Counted from the stretch's first letter, positions 42,950 to 52,243 are shown. The stretch is DNA of 62,304 bases from Candidatus Babeliales bacterium (GCA_041660205.1 JBAZWT010000007.1:1-62304), one strand, 5' to 3'. Program-made: numbers and translations. Notes: a model not told the origin generated them from the sequence alone.

Positions 42950-43402
42950 TTATTTTTCTGATAATCCAGAAACTTTCAGTGTGAATTGCGGTTGCAATTT
43001 TGAAGAAAGTTTTATGGTTACCAAGTGTGAGCCGGTATTTTTGATAGATTTATCAAAAATAACTTGGCTTTTTGAAACTTTAACATTATTTGCAGCAAGC
43101 AAATCAACAATGTCGCCTGCGCTGATTGCAGCATACAAACGATTGTCATCATGCGTTTTTCTTTTCATTGATAAGCGTAGAGCTTTGATTTGTTCAGCAA
43201 GCATGCTTGTTACTGATTCGATAGCTTCTTTACGTTGATCAACAGTTTTTGCTCGTTTTTCATAGAAAGCAAGATTGCTATCTGTTACCATAACGCCTAA
43301 CTTTTGTGGGAACACAAAATTTTGTGCATAACCATCGCTTACTTTGATAATTTCGCCAGCAATGCCAACTTTTTCAATGTTTTTTAGTAAGTAAACTTTC
43401 AT
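42950..43402 (-). CDS. rplI: 50S ribosomal protein L9
   Basis: The 150-residue protein begins MKVYLLKNIEKVGIAGEIIKVSDGYAQNFVFPQKLGV, in part the universal L9 signature, then a long connecting helix and a C-terminal rRNA-binding domain (DDNRLYAAISAGDIVDLL). The ribosome-binding site is AAGAAGG. dnaB lies downstream on the same strand. Confidence 0.96.
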   Translation of the reverse strand: MKVYLLKNIEKVGIAGEIIKVSDGYAQNFVFPQKLGVMVTDSNLAFYEKRAKTVDQRKEAIESVTSMLAEQIKALRLSMKRKTHDDNRLYAAISAGDIVDLLAANNVKVSKSQVIFDKSIKNTGSHLVTIKLSSKLQPQFTLKVSGLSEK

Positions 43403-43468
43403 ATCAACCTTCTTGTACTTGAATATAATTTAAGATAAAAAGCATTATATCAAAACAGAATCAAATGA

Positions 43469-44977
43469 CTACTCAACATTCACTTTTCCCACATTAGTTC
43501 TACCCTGAGTACTTGCATATAAAACCATTACATCGTGCTTTATTTCAAAATATTTTATATATAAAATTGCCAAATCTTTCATATACTTACAACAAAACCA
43601 TGACTCATTCCAAATCAAAATAATGGGATATCCTTTTACCTTTTTTGCTTCAAAGAATAATTCTGAACAAATAAAAACTTGATAGGTTTGTCCGCAGAGC
43701 TCAATGGTGTCAAGACAATCAACCGAGCACTTACAACCATCTACCTCCTCGTTTATAAAAAAATTGCCACATCCAAAAATGCTACAAATTTTAGGGACTC
43801 GTTCTACAAATGGCATTAAATGTTGCTTGTCGTAATAGTACGTAATCTTTCCGCCGCGTAAAACGATAAAACTATTAAAAGTTCTACCATCAACGCATCG
43901 ATGTCCACCAAACATGATCGTAGCCCCACAGTCAGGGTCACACCACAAAGGAACAAATTTTTGATACTCCAACACGTCCCAGCAAAACGTTGACTCTGGC
44001 ATTAAAATATAAGCTGTTTGTGGACAGGTCATTATAACTTCTCCAATGTCATGGACCATGCGATATCCGACAAACATAGGATTGTGGTGTCCGTACCACC
44101 ATGGTTTAAGATACTTTATGTGAGACGTTGGTATTTTTTTTTCTTGATAAAAAAAAGAACCGACAAGAAAAGGAATTAAACAGAGTAAGGCTAAAAGGAA
44201 ATAAATTTTTCTTTCCCTCGATACTTCCCCGACTTGATCGGGGACACTCGGGACGAACGACGGGTTGGAGAAAGCATGCGTAGGCTGGATCGTGAGCAGC
44301 AATGGTTGGGAGATAGTGTGCGTAGAACGAATAACGTCGTTAAGAACATGAGAAAATCTTTTTATCAATACAAATGCCCTTAGAGAATAATTATTATTTT
44401 TTACGTCGTTCGTCCCGAGTGTCCGTCGTAGCCTTGGCGAAGTCGGATGTATCGAGGGATAAAAGAATTCAGTCAAACATATTTGAAATAAAATCAAACA
44501 GCTTAAAACTCCAACGCTTCCTATGTATTTCACGCACCACAAAAACTTTGGATAGTAGCATAGCGGTATAAGCGGACTAAAAAACGGATAGCCATCAAGC
44601 CCTCCAAATGGAAACATACAAAATTTATCAATAAAGAAAAAAAATAAAACCGTTGTGAGTAACCATGTTGAAATTAACCATGAGCAGTGAATCAGCTTCA
44701 ACCATAAACCAGAAAATAAAGACAGCCATCCTATTGTAACTAGCCACAAAACAATTGCGCTAGCACCTACCTGCTTAGTTGCAATCATTACCAAAAACCA
44801 TATGCCATGAACTCCAAAGGCCGGGACTCCCCACACAAATCCATCAAAGAATGTAAGTGCCGTTTTTTTAGACTTCAAAATAAGAGGAATTAAAAAAATA
44901 AATAAGCATGGAATCGATAACGCAGGAAGAAAAAAAGGCATAAGAAATAAAAAGACTGAGAAGAAAATGTAAAACAT
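43469..44977 (-). CDS. lnt: Apolipoprotein N-acyltransferase with repeat-derived insertion
   Basis: Lnt adds the third acyl chain to lipoproteins in the inner membrane. The 502-residue protein has N-terminal transmembrane helices and a nitrilase-like domain with the catalytic triad Glu328 (LMPEST), Lys384 (YYDKQHLMPF) and Cys437 (VFICSEL). Residues about 174-256 are encoded by a block with two inverted copies of the family-A palindromic repeat (44214-44262 and 44404-44459), in frame between the last N-terminal helices and the catalytic domain. The protein ends about 65 residues after the catalytic Cys and seems to lack the usual final transmembrane helix. Divergent from the next gene. Confidence 0.88.
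   Translation of the reverse strand: MFYIFFSVFLFLMPFFLPALSIPCLFIFLIPLILKSKKTALTFFDGFVWGVPAFGVHGIWFLVMIATKQVGASAIVLWLVTIGWLSLFSGLWLKLIHCSWLISTWLLTTVLFFFFIDKFCMFPFGGLDGYPFFSPLIPLCYYPKFLWCVKYIGSVGVLSCLILFQICLTEFFYPSIHPTSPRLRRTLGTNDVKNNNYSLRAFVLIKRFSHVLNDVIRSTHTISQPLLLTIQPTHAFSNPSFVPSVPDQVGEVSRERKIYFLLALLCLIPFLVGSFFYQEKKIPTSHIKYLKPWWYGHHNPMFVGYRMVHDIGEVIMTCPQTAYILMPESTFCWDVLEYQKFVPLWCDPDCGATIMFGGHRCVDGRTFNSFIVLRGGKITYYYDKQHLMPFVERVPKICSIFGCGNFFINEEVDGCKCSVDCLDTIELCGQTYQVFICSELFFEAKKVKGYPIILIWNESWFCCKYMKDLAILYIKYFEIKHDVMVLYASTQGRTNVGKVNVE
44214..44262 (-). repeat. Family-A palindromic element inside lnt (copy 1)
   Basis: On the - strand: CGTTCGTCCCGAGTG, inner hairpin TCCCCGA-TCAAG-TCGGGGA, tail TATCGAGGGA. 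It is translated in frame, giving FVPSVPDQVGEVSRER. Confidence 0.92.
44404..44459 (+). repeat. Family-A palindromic element inside lnt (copy 2)
   Basis: CGTTCGTCCCGAGTG head, inner stem GTCCG...CGGAT with a CGTAGCCTTGGCGAAG loop, tail TATCGAGGGA. Antisense to lnt, it is read through as SIHPTSPRLRRTLGTND. It forms an inverted pair with copy 1, heads facing, 141 bases between. Confidence 0.92.
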
Positions 44978-45074
44978 TGCAAGGCCCTCTGGCGACAGAT
45001 CAATAAAGTTGCTATAGTTATTTTCTAGATATCAATTTTTTAATCAATCCCATTAAAAAAAGAGTTTGTCACTT

Positions 45075-46925
45075 ATGAAAAAGTTTATACTATCACTCAT
45101 TTTTTGTAGTCAGATCATTGTACCAGGCGTAGGACCTATGCAGGGAATGCCATCAGTTGCTGATGTCTTTGGTGGCATGAGCGAAGAACAAATTGCAGAG
45201 CAAGTCAGAGAAGGTCAAAGATTCATAGAAGAGCTTCAAAAAAACGGCTCACCTGAAGACATAAAAGCATTTGACGATTTACTCATGCAGACACTCAACT
45301 CAATGTCTGAAGCCGACTTTAATGACATTCAAAATATTGCAAAATTAGTAGAGCCTCATCTTGACCTGCCACAAGAGCAACCAAAACCAATTGAACCAGA
45401 AGTTAAACCTGAAGCAAAGCCAAAATCTATCGAGGTAGAAGGAAGTGACGTTGAGTCGTTTCAAAACTTCATTGGCGCAATTTCAAAAGGCATTGATGAA
45501 CTATTCCAAAAAATGGAAGGCTCTAAAGACTGCGCTGAAGAAATTAATGCTAAGTGGAAAAGCAAGGCAACCTTCAGCAACATGAAACGTCAGATCTATC
45601 AGCTTAAAACAAAACGCCTTTCTGAAAAACTATCTAAAAAAGATCTTGCCTCTGAGGAAGATACTTTGGTTAAAAATCTAAAAAAATTAGCTAAAGATCT
45701 CACGAAGCATAATGATGACTTTAAACTAGAAGATGATTTCGGACTTCCTTCAAGCTACGCACAAGAAAGAAAATACCTCAAAAAAGCAAAATCTATACTT
45801 TCTTCACTTGATGGGCACATTGATCTTTTAATGCCATCACTTGAAAAATTCCTACGCAAGTGGGACCCTGAAGCGCTTGAAATGGCTAAAGAAGCTGACG
45901 TAAAAACAGCTAAAGCTGCTAAAGATGCAATAGACGCAACAAAAAAAACTGGCTCCTTAGAATCTCGTTTCTCAGACTCTTACGGGCCATCATCATCTAG
46001 ATATGGTCAATCACCTGCTGAATATCCAAACTATGGTCCTGGTGGTTATGGTGGCTATCCTGATTATTATGATCAAGGAGGATATAATCCAAATATGGCC
46101 TCATCTCCAGGGTCAGCAAGCAGCGACGAAACGTCTAGAAATGGTAGTGCAGCTCCTGCAGATAAAAAAGCTGACATCAAAACTCCAGAGACAAAAGAAG
46201 AAAAAGAAAAGCAAAAAGTAACAGTATCTCCGTATGATGAAGTTATGGGCGATATAAGTGATCATACAACTAAGTATAGTTCCCAGCATGAACAAGATTT
46301 TGTAAAATTCATGAGTGATGAAATTTCAAAATATCCAGATGCTACAAACAACACTCCTGATACTTTAAAAGCATTTAGCACAGAGGATCAAAAAGGAGAA
46401 CACCCTATGCGATATGTTGTTAACGCTCAAGGTATTCCAGTTCCTACAAACATCACGAATCCTGATAGCGCTACCACATGGATTAACAATGACTTTAAAG
46501 ATTACACGACTAACATTCAAAACAAATTAAGAAGTACCTTCTTACCAGAGTTCGATGATCTAGATAACGTGCTACAGACAATGACTAAAAATATTCCAAA
46601 TATGGGTGCCGACGAATTAGCAAAAATCCCAACAAATACAAATCTCGCTGAAATCCAGCGCAGACTGTCAGTCTACCAAAAAGCATTTGAGCCTATTGAG
46701 CAAAAGCTAAACGATATTAAGAAAAATTACGATCCATTGTTTTTGTCTGATCCTCAAGTAGCAGTCAATTACAAAAATGCTCATGATACATTTGTAAATT
46801 CTCTCAATGGAGAAATTGGCAGCAAATTAACAGCATTGTCTGAAAGATTAGATAGAATCAAACGTAAAGCAAAACGTAACGTTGGCGCTCTTAAAACAAG
46901 TGAAACTAAAAAAGCAAAACAGTAA
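45075..46925 (+). CDS. Large exported helical protein of unknown function
   Basis: I start at ATG 45075 (MKKFILSLIFCSQIIVPGVG is the signal peptide) rather than an upstream TTG. The 616-residue protein has an acidic N-terminal region with EEQIAEQVREGQRFIEEL, a helical domain to about residue 300, a Tyr/Gly/Pro/Ser-rich linker (about 305-350, GPGGYGGYPDYYDQGGY), a charged linker, and a second helical domain to the end with a basic C-terminus. I recognise no family. It has its own strong terminator. Confidence 0.78.
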   Translation: MKKFILSLIFCSQIIVPGVGPMQGMPSVADVFGGMSEEQIAEQVREGQRFIEELQKNGSPEDIKAFDDLLMQTLNSMSEADFNDIQNIAKLVEPHLDLPQEQPKPIEPEVKPEAKPKSIEVEGSDVESFQNFIGAISKGIDELFQKMEGSKDCAEEINAKWKSKATFSNMKRQIYQLKTKRLSEKLSKKDLASEEDTLVKNLKKLAKDLTKHNDDFKLEDDFGLPSSYAQERKYLKKAKSILSSLDGHIDLLMPSLEKFLRKWDPEALEMAKEADVKTAKAAKDAIDATKKTGSLESRFSDSYGPSSSRYGQSPAEYPNYGPGGYGGYPDYYDQGGYNPNMASSPGSASSDETSRNGSAAPADKKADIKTPETKEEKEKQKVTVSPYDEVMGDISDHTTKYSSQHEQDFVKFMSDEISKYPDATNNTPDTLKAFSTEDQKGEHPMRYVVNAQGIPVPTNITNPDSATTWINNDFKDYTTNIQNKLRSTFLPEFDDLDNVLQTMTKNIPNMGADELAKIPTNTNLAEIQRRLSVYQKAFEPIEQKLNDIKKNYDPLFLSDPQVAVNYKNAHDTFVNSLNGEIGSKLTALSERLDRIKRKAKRNVGALKTSETKKAKQ

Positions 46926-46945
46926 CTTACTCGATATAACTCAAC

Positions 46946-46978
46946 AAAAATCCCCGGCTAAATTAACCGGGGATTTTT
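46946..46978. terminator. Bidirectional intrinsic terminator
   Basis: A perfect 12-bp stem (AAAAATCCCCGG / CCGGGGATTTTT) around a 9-base loop lies between convergent genes ending at 46925 and 46992, with a long T run. Confidence 0.95.
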
Positions 46979-46991
46979 TTAGTTAAAATTA

Positions 46992-48038
46992 TTACTGTTG
47001 TTGATATTGATTATCAACAAACTGAACAACACGCTGGCGCGATGATGGCGCCACGTTTTGTCTATTATAATCATCTATGTATTCGTATGGTCGAGCCGCA
47101 TCTAAAGCAGAGTATGCTGATGCTGATCGAGCCGCTGGAGCATTAGCAGTTCTATAGTGCGCTTGTGGTTGCGCTTGTTCTTGTGATCTATACGGTGAAA
47201 TATATCTATTAGGTTGTGGTGCGCCTGTTAACAGTGTCTGTGTTGAACCATGAAACACAAGTGGTCTAGATAGTTGATCTAAAGCACGTGTTTTAACTTT
47301 GATAACTTCTTTTTGCATATCTTGCAGTATGTTAAGCATTGCAAATTGCTCATTTTCAAATTTTCCTATCCGGTCTCTCAGTGCCTTCAACCCTTGACTA
47401 GTACTAGCTGAACTTGTTTTTTGTTTTAAGTCTTTAATAGCCTCTGACAATGCATGATTCTTAGCATCAATCGAATTAAACAATATTTCATCTAATTGAT
47501 TATTTCTTGCAATCAATTCTTGTTCGTTTCTAGCAAAAACTACAACAGCATCTCGTCCATCATCAGAATAAGCATAAAAATCTGGATACTTTAAAAGTAT
47601 CTCGTCTAATTGTTCACGGCTCAAATCTGGATATCTTTTCAGCACTGCCTGAACTTCACTATCTCTATAATTTTTATACATTTGATAAAAATTTAAGTAA
47701 CTAGCCAGATTTTTTGCTTTATCCCAAAAATTTGCCGCTAGTCCTTCTGCGCGCGCTACGTCCGCTTCTCTTGAAGATAATTTAGGTGTTGGCGTTGGTG
47801 TAGCTGATGTTGCTGGTGGAAACATGCTTTCATCAACCTTGCGATAACCTGTTGGTGTAGCTGATGGCACTTTAGTAGTATAACTACTAGATGACATAGC
47901 TTTAGCAGACCCTGGTGCTACTGACTCTTGAACTTGATAACTACTCGGTATAGTTGTTGTTGCTGGCATTGAGTCATCGTCATCATTTGCATGTATTGCC
48001 GTACCCACCAAAACACTCATTAATAGTAATCTTTTCAT
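46992..48038 (-). CDS. Exported protein of unknown function, Pro/Ser-rich and helical
   Basis: The 348-residue protein has signal peptide MKRLLLMSVLVGTAIHA, an acidic patch (NDDDDS), a Ser/Thr/Pro-rich region to about residue 85, a helical central domain (YPDLSREQLDEILLKYPDF suggests a short repeat), a coiled coil, and a Gln/Tyr/Arg-rich tail. The leader (AAGGAGTTAGGG) and signal peptide are very like those of the gene upstream (48094-48819), so the two probably share an expression pattern or origin. Function unknown. Confidence 0.78.
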   Translation of the reverse strand: MKRLLLMSVLVGTAIHANDDDDSMPATTTIPSSYQVQESVAPGSAKAMSSSSYTTKVPSATPTGYRKVDESMFPPATSATPTPTPKLSSREADVARAEGLAANFWDKAKNLASYLNFYQMYKNYRDSEVQAVLKRYPDLSREQLDEILLKYPDFYAYSDDGRDAVVVFARNEQELIARNNQLDEILFNSIDAKNHALSEAIKDLKQKTSSASTSQGLKALRDRIGKFENEQFAMLNILQDMQKEVIKVKTRALDQLSRPLVFHGSTQTLLTGAPQPNRYISPYRSQEQAQPQAHYRTANAPAARSASAYSALDAARPYEYIDDYNRQNVAPSSRQRVVQFVDNQYQQQ

Positions 48039-48093
48039 CCCTAACTCCTTCTTACTTAATTTATTTGTTACTTGTTTTCTAATTCATCTTTTT

Positions 48094-48819
48094 TTAATTA
48101 ACTAAGAGTTTCTCCAAGCTTTCAACCGTGCCAAACTCTACCTCTAAATAATCTTTTTCTGATTCTAATTGATTTAGTTCGTAATCTAAATTCTTTTGTT
48201 GCTGTATCATATATCTTTTACGGTCAGATATTTTAACAAGTTGGTCGCGTAGAGCTTTTTCAGACGTCCTTAATTCATCTATACGAGCACTTGTCTGAGT
48301 TACTTCATCTTTTAGTCTTTCAAGACGCTCTTTTTTAGAGACACTACTTCCAGCAAGTATCTCTTTTTCTATTTCAGACAATGATCTCATTTTATTTTCT
48401 AATATTTGAATTTCATCTGCATCTTCATTATTTTGTTTTTTTATTTTTTTTCTTTGATCTTCGATTTCCACATTCAAGCTTTGTATTCTTCGTAATAAGT
48501 CCTCAGATTGAGACTTTTTCAAACGAAACGCAGTATTTATTTCTTTAAATCTTTCTATTAATTCTTTTATGATTAATTCTTCAGATTCTTCTTCCTCTTC
48601 GAATTCGAATTCAGAGCTTACTTCTTTTGTAAGTTTTTCTTTAGAAGGTTTCACAGGAGAAGGTTTCACAGGTTCCCCTTTTTGTTTTATTGGAAGATAA
48701 CCTGTTTCCACATCTAACAAATCTTCCGATTCACCTCTAACAGTCGCCGAAGATCTGGCTGGTGCCGACGCATAGACCTGCATACACACCAAAACAGTCA
48801 TTAAAAGTAATTTTTTCAT
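48094..48819 (-). CDS. Exported coiled-coil protein
   Basis: From ATG 48819 the 241-residue protein has signal peptide MKKLLLMTVLVCMQVYA, a linker with a 15-bp duplication (PVKPS-PVKPS, 48643-48672), a Glu-rich stretch, and a coiled coil from about residue 85 to the end with regular heptads (FRLKKSQSEDLLRRIQSLN, LNYELNQLES-like). Function is not recognisable. It lies 55 bases upstream of the gene at 46992-48038 with a similar leader, so the two may form an operon. Confidence 0.78.
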   Translation of the reverse strand: MKKLLLMTVLVCMQVYASAPARSSATVRGESEDLLDVETGYLPIKQKGEPVKPSPVKPSKEKLTKEVSSEFEFEEEEESEELIIKELIERFKEINTAFRLKKSQSEDLLRRIQSLNVEIEDQRKKIKKQNNEDADEIQILENKMRSLSEIEKEILAGSSVSKKERLERLKDEVTQTSARIDELRTSEKALRDQLVKISDRKRYMIQQQKNLDYELNQLESEKDYLEVEFGTVESLEKLLVN

Positions 48820-48904
48820 CCCTAATCCCTTCTTTATAAAATACCACATATCTCAAGAATACCTTTTGCAGCGCCAAAAAATCAACTGTTCGCCCTTTTA
48901 TTTT

Positions 48905-48989
48905 AATATATTCCTCATAAGTTCCTTATAAAATCCTTATAAAGCCTTCATGAAATCCTTGCAGATCAAGTTATAAAAACATCCTTATA
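48905..48989. repeat. Degenerate TCCTTATAA motif array
   Basis: About five copies of a TTCCTTATAAA-like motif (TTCCTCATAAG, TTCCTTATAAA, TCCTTATAAAG, TCCTTGCA, TCCTTATAG) at irregular 11-30 base spacing lie upstream of the 48819 gene. In the - orientation they read TTATAAGGA. I cannot say whether they are regulatory. The 305-base gap between 48819 and ileS also holds the inverted repeat at 49018-49076. Confidence 0.45.
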
Positions 48990-49017
48990 GTGCCCAAAAC
49001 GATGTAAAAAAAACAAA

Positions 49018-49076
49018 GAGTTCTACAATTTCCCCGCATAGCCGTGCTTCCAGCCGGCGGGGAAATTGTAGAACTC
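49018..49076 (-). terminator. Perfect 20-bp GC-rich inverted repeat after ileS
   Basis: Arms 49018-49037 and 49057-49076 are exact reverse complements (ending TTTCCCCGC / GCGGGGAAA) around a 19-base loop. On the - strand it is followed by TTTG and a run of eight Ts, so it can terminate ileS. The arms are unusually long for a terminator. Confidence 0.8.
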
Positions 49077-49124
49077 AGATTATTTGTAAAGTTCTATTAA
49101 AAAATGTGAGTGCTGCGATGTAGG

Positions 49125-52004
49125 CTACGGTTTTAAAACTGCAGCACACCGGCCACAAAGTCCCTCAACGCTACAATCAGTCGACCATTGCCAACAGCGA
49201 TTGCATTTTGTTCCCGCAGCTTTGCTCGCCGCTAGAAAAACCCCTGGGACCACCTCAAGCATTGAGCTATCCGGCTTATCTACCATTTCAACCTGGGAAA
49301 CAATGCAATATTCTTTAAAAAAGGCTTCTGGAGTTTGACCAGATAAAACACGAATGAAATGCTCAATGTCTTTATATCCGGAAAAATCTGGGCTTATGCG
49401 AAGGCGTAGAGCGCTGTCCAGTGAATGTTTGATCACGCCCTGCTCACGCAAATTCTCAAGAGCTTTTAAAATAGTAGAACGCAGTAACGATAGTTGCCCC
49501 CATGCAGCCATAAATTCAGACTGCGCAGACGCGCTATCATCACCCGCATGGCGCAGGTACGGTTGCTCGCTCGATCGATACGCACGCATCACGCCTTCAA
49601 ACAAAGTCTGAGTGTCGGCAAAATCTTGTAAATGAATTGATTCTTGCTCTGAATTTTTATATTCATCAAATATCTGCTCAGCAGTCATGGAAAGGATCGG
49701 CGCCATAACCGTCGTCATCGTATGTAAAATATGATAGCAAACCGTCTGAGCACTTCGTCTCAAAACCCCATTAGCCTTTTCAACGTACAGACGATCTTTG
49801 ATAATATCTAAATAAAATGCGCTTAAATCTTTAGCGCAATAGTCGCCCAGCTCATGAAACGCAGCCGTCATCTTGCGATCGCGGTAAGCGTTTTGCACCG
49901 TTTGATTAAACTGATGCAAGCGAACTAAAGCCTGCTGGTCAATTGCAAACATATTTTCAAATAAAATGGCATCTTTTTTTATATCAAAATCATATAAATT
50001 CGAAAGTAAGAATCGGCTCGTGTTTCTAATTTTTCGATACACCTCTGAAACGTTCTTAAGCAGTAGTTCAGAAACGATCGGATCACTATCATAATCATTA
50101 CTTGCCACCCACAGACGAAGTCCATCGGTACCAACCTTGTCAACAATTTCTCCAGGAGTAACTACGTTGCCCAGCGATTTTGACATTTTTTTACCATGTT
50201 GGTCAACGGTAAAACCATGCGTTACGATTTCTTTCATACAAGCAATTTTTTCAAGCACAAGCGATGTTAAAAGCGAACTTTGAAACCATGCACGATGCTG
50301 ATCTTTACCCTCAAGGTACATATCAGCAGGATATGCTTGATCAGGATTATTACGCAAAACAGCATAGTGACTTACGCCAGATTCAAACCATACATCTAAA
50401 ATATCAAATTCTTTTTGAAATGATATTGATAAACATGAAGAGCAGGAATAATTTCCAAGATCTTGCACAGAAACTTTGTCCCAAAATTCAATACCCTCTT
50501 TTTCTACACCAAGGGCTGCCGTCTCAATGAGTTCAGGTGATGTAAATACATGACCACACGTCGTGCAATTCAATGCAGGAATTGGAACTCCCCAGGTGCG
50601 TTGACGAGAAAGGCACCACTCAAGTCGCCCTTCTAACGTGGCAGAAAAACGATTTTTTCCAGTCTCTGGAATCATTTTTAAATCTTTGATTGCATCCAAA
50701 GCCCGTTGCTTCAAATTATGTTGCGTCAAATCGCAAAACCATTGGCTCGTCGCACGGAAAATCAGTCCATTACGGCATCGCCAACAATGCGGGTACGAGT
50801 GTCGAATGCTTTGTTTGAAAAGTATTAAATCAAGTTCTGCTAATTTTTTTATAACCCAAATTTGTCCATCAACAACAGGCATGCCTGCAAGCTCAAACGG
50901 CTTAATTTCAGTTGTATATTTTCCATCCGGTGACAACGGTGAATAAATTTCCAAGTTGTTTTTTATACCAACTTCATAATCCTCCGGTCCACAGCCAGGA
51001 GCACTATGAACACATGCGGTACCATCTTCAAGTGAAACAAATCCATCACCAATGACTGGTACTTGAAAGTCTTGTATAAAAGGATGAGATACTTTTTGAC
51101 CAATCAAATGTTCTGCTGCAAAAGTTTTTAAAACCTGTGCGGTCATCCCTGTGATCGCTGCAACTTTCTCAACCAAATCTTTGCCAATAATGACCAACTT
51201 ACCGCTCATTTCCACCAGAGCATACTCTGCTTTCGGACGTAGCACAACGGCACGATTCAATGGCAATGTCCACGGTGTCGTTGTCCAAACTAAAAGACTA
51301 ACCTGGCGCCCTGCTGTCTCGGGGAAAAGTTTTGATGAAATGGACTGAGAAAATGGAAATTGAACATAGATCGATGGATCTTTACGCTCTGCGTACTCAA
51401 TCTCAGCGTTCGCTAAAACGGTCTGGCACGAAGCGCACCATGGAACTGTTTTTAATTTTTTTTGGATAAAACCTTGCGCTACAAACTCTGCAAACGCGCG
51501 TAAAATTGCTGCTTCATATGAAAAACTCATCGTTGTATACGGTGTATCCCAATGCATCATAACGCCAAGTTTTTTAAATTCCTCGCGTTGAACATCAATC
51601 CATTTTTGTGCATAAAGACGACACTCTGTTTTTAATTCTTGCCGAGATAAATTCTTATGCTCTTGAGTAACTTTAAGCTCAATTGGCAAACCATGACAAT
51701 CCCAACCAGGAATAATTGGCACATGCTTACCAGCCATACGCTCAAATTTGGTCACAATATCTTTTAAAATTTTATTATATGCATGCCCCAAGTGAATGTT
51801 TCCGTTTGCATACGGTGGACCATCGTGAAGAATAAATTTTGTTTCACCTTGATTATGAGTAAATGTTTTTTCACTCAGTTTTTCATCATTCCAACGCTTA
51901 AGCATAATTGCGTCTGAAATAGAAAATTGAGCTCGAATTGGAAAATCTGTTCTAGGAAGATTTAACGTACCTGAATACTCATTTTTTTTCGTTTCATCAC
52001 TCAT
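49125..52004 (-). CDS. ileS: Isoleucyl-tRNA synthetase
   Basis: The 959-residue class Ia enzyme charges tRNA-Ile. HIGH-type motif GNIHLGHAYNK near residue 70, editing-domain sequence (TTTPWTLPLNRAVV), KMSKS motif (GKKMSKSLGN), WFESGVSHYAVL, and a C-terminal zinc ribbon (CNRCWQW...CGRCAAVLKP) mark it as bacterial-type IleRS. I start at ATG 52004 with GAGGTG 9 bases upstream; an in-frame GTG three codons earlier is possible. I see no T-box-like leader. A long inverted repeat follows the stop. Confidence 0.97.
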   Translation of the reverse strand: MSDETKKNEYSGTLNLPRTDFPIRAQFSISDAIMLKRWNDEKLSEKTFTHNQGETKFILHDGPPYANGNIHLGHAYNKILKDIVTKFERMAGKHVPIIPGWDCHGLPIELKVTQEHKNLSRQELKTECRLYAQKWIDVQREEFKKLGVMMHWDTPYTTMSFSYEAAILRAFAEFVAQGFIQKKLKTVPWCASCQTVLANAEIEYAERKDPSIYVQFPFSQSISSKLFPETAGRQVSLLVWTTTPWTLPLNRAVVLRPKAEYALVEMSGKLVIIGKDLVEKVAAITGMTAQVLKTFAAEHLIGQKVSHPFIQDFQVPVIGDGFVSLEDGTACVHSAPGCGPEDYEVGIKNNLEIYSPLSPDGKYTTEIKPFELAGMPVVDGQIWVIKKLAELDLILFKQSIRHSYPHCWRCRNGLIFRATSQWFCDLTQHNLKQRALDAIKDLKMIPETGKNRFSATLEGRLEWCLSRQRTWGVPIPALNCTTCGHVFTSPELIETAALGVEKEGIEFWDKVSVQDLGNYSCSSCLSISFQKEFDILDVWFESGVSHYAVLRNNPDQAYPADMYLEGKDQHRAWFQSSLLTSLVLEKIACMKEIVTHGFTVDQHGKKMSKSLGNVVTPGEIVDKVGTDGLRLWVASNDYDSDPIVSELLLKNVSEVYRKIRNTSRFLLSNLYDFDIKKDAILFENMFAIDQQALVRLHQFNQTVQNAYRDRKMTAAFHELGDYCAKDLSAFYLDIIKDRLYVEKANGVLRRSAQTVCYHILHTMTTVMAPILSMTAEQIFDEYKNSEQESIHLQDFADTQTLFEGVMRAYRSSEQPYLRHAGDDSASAQSEFMAAWGQLSLLRSTILKALENLREQGVIKHSLDSALRLRISPDFSGYKDIEHFIRVLSGQTPEAFFKEYCIVSQVEMVDKPDSSMLEVVPGVFLAASKAAGTKCNRCWQWSTDCSVEGLCGRCAAVLKP

Positions 52005-52104
52005 GGAAAACACACCTCATGGCAGAAATAAACATACAGAAATAATGCATTTTAAAAGGATACCAAAAGCTGTGCTTTTTTCTATGGCTATATGAACACA
52101 CATA

Positions 52105-52150
52105 TCCCTCGATACATTCTGCTAACGCAGAACACTCGGGACGAACGACT
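52105..52150 (-). repeat. Family-A palindromic element (upstream of ileS, copy 1)
   Basis: In - orientation: head CGTTCGTCCCGAGTG, inner hairpin TTCTGC-GTTA-GCAGAA, tail TATCGAGGGA. It is paired with the inverted copy at 52244-52316 in the 318-base gap between ileS and the NUDIX gene; the 93 bases between them show nothing else I can name. Confidence 0.92.
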
Positions 52151-52243
52151 GTAAGTAAGAATATCCTAGAACTGGATCAAAACGAATCTCAAAAAAATTA
52201 TTTTACAACTTTCTTCCGTACTAAAAAACTATCACCCAGCTGC

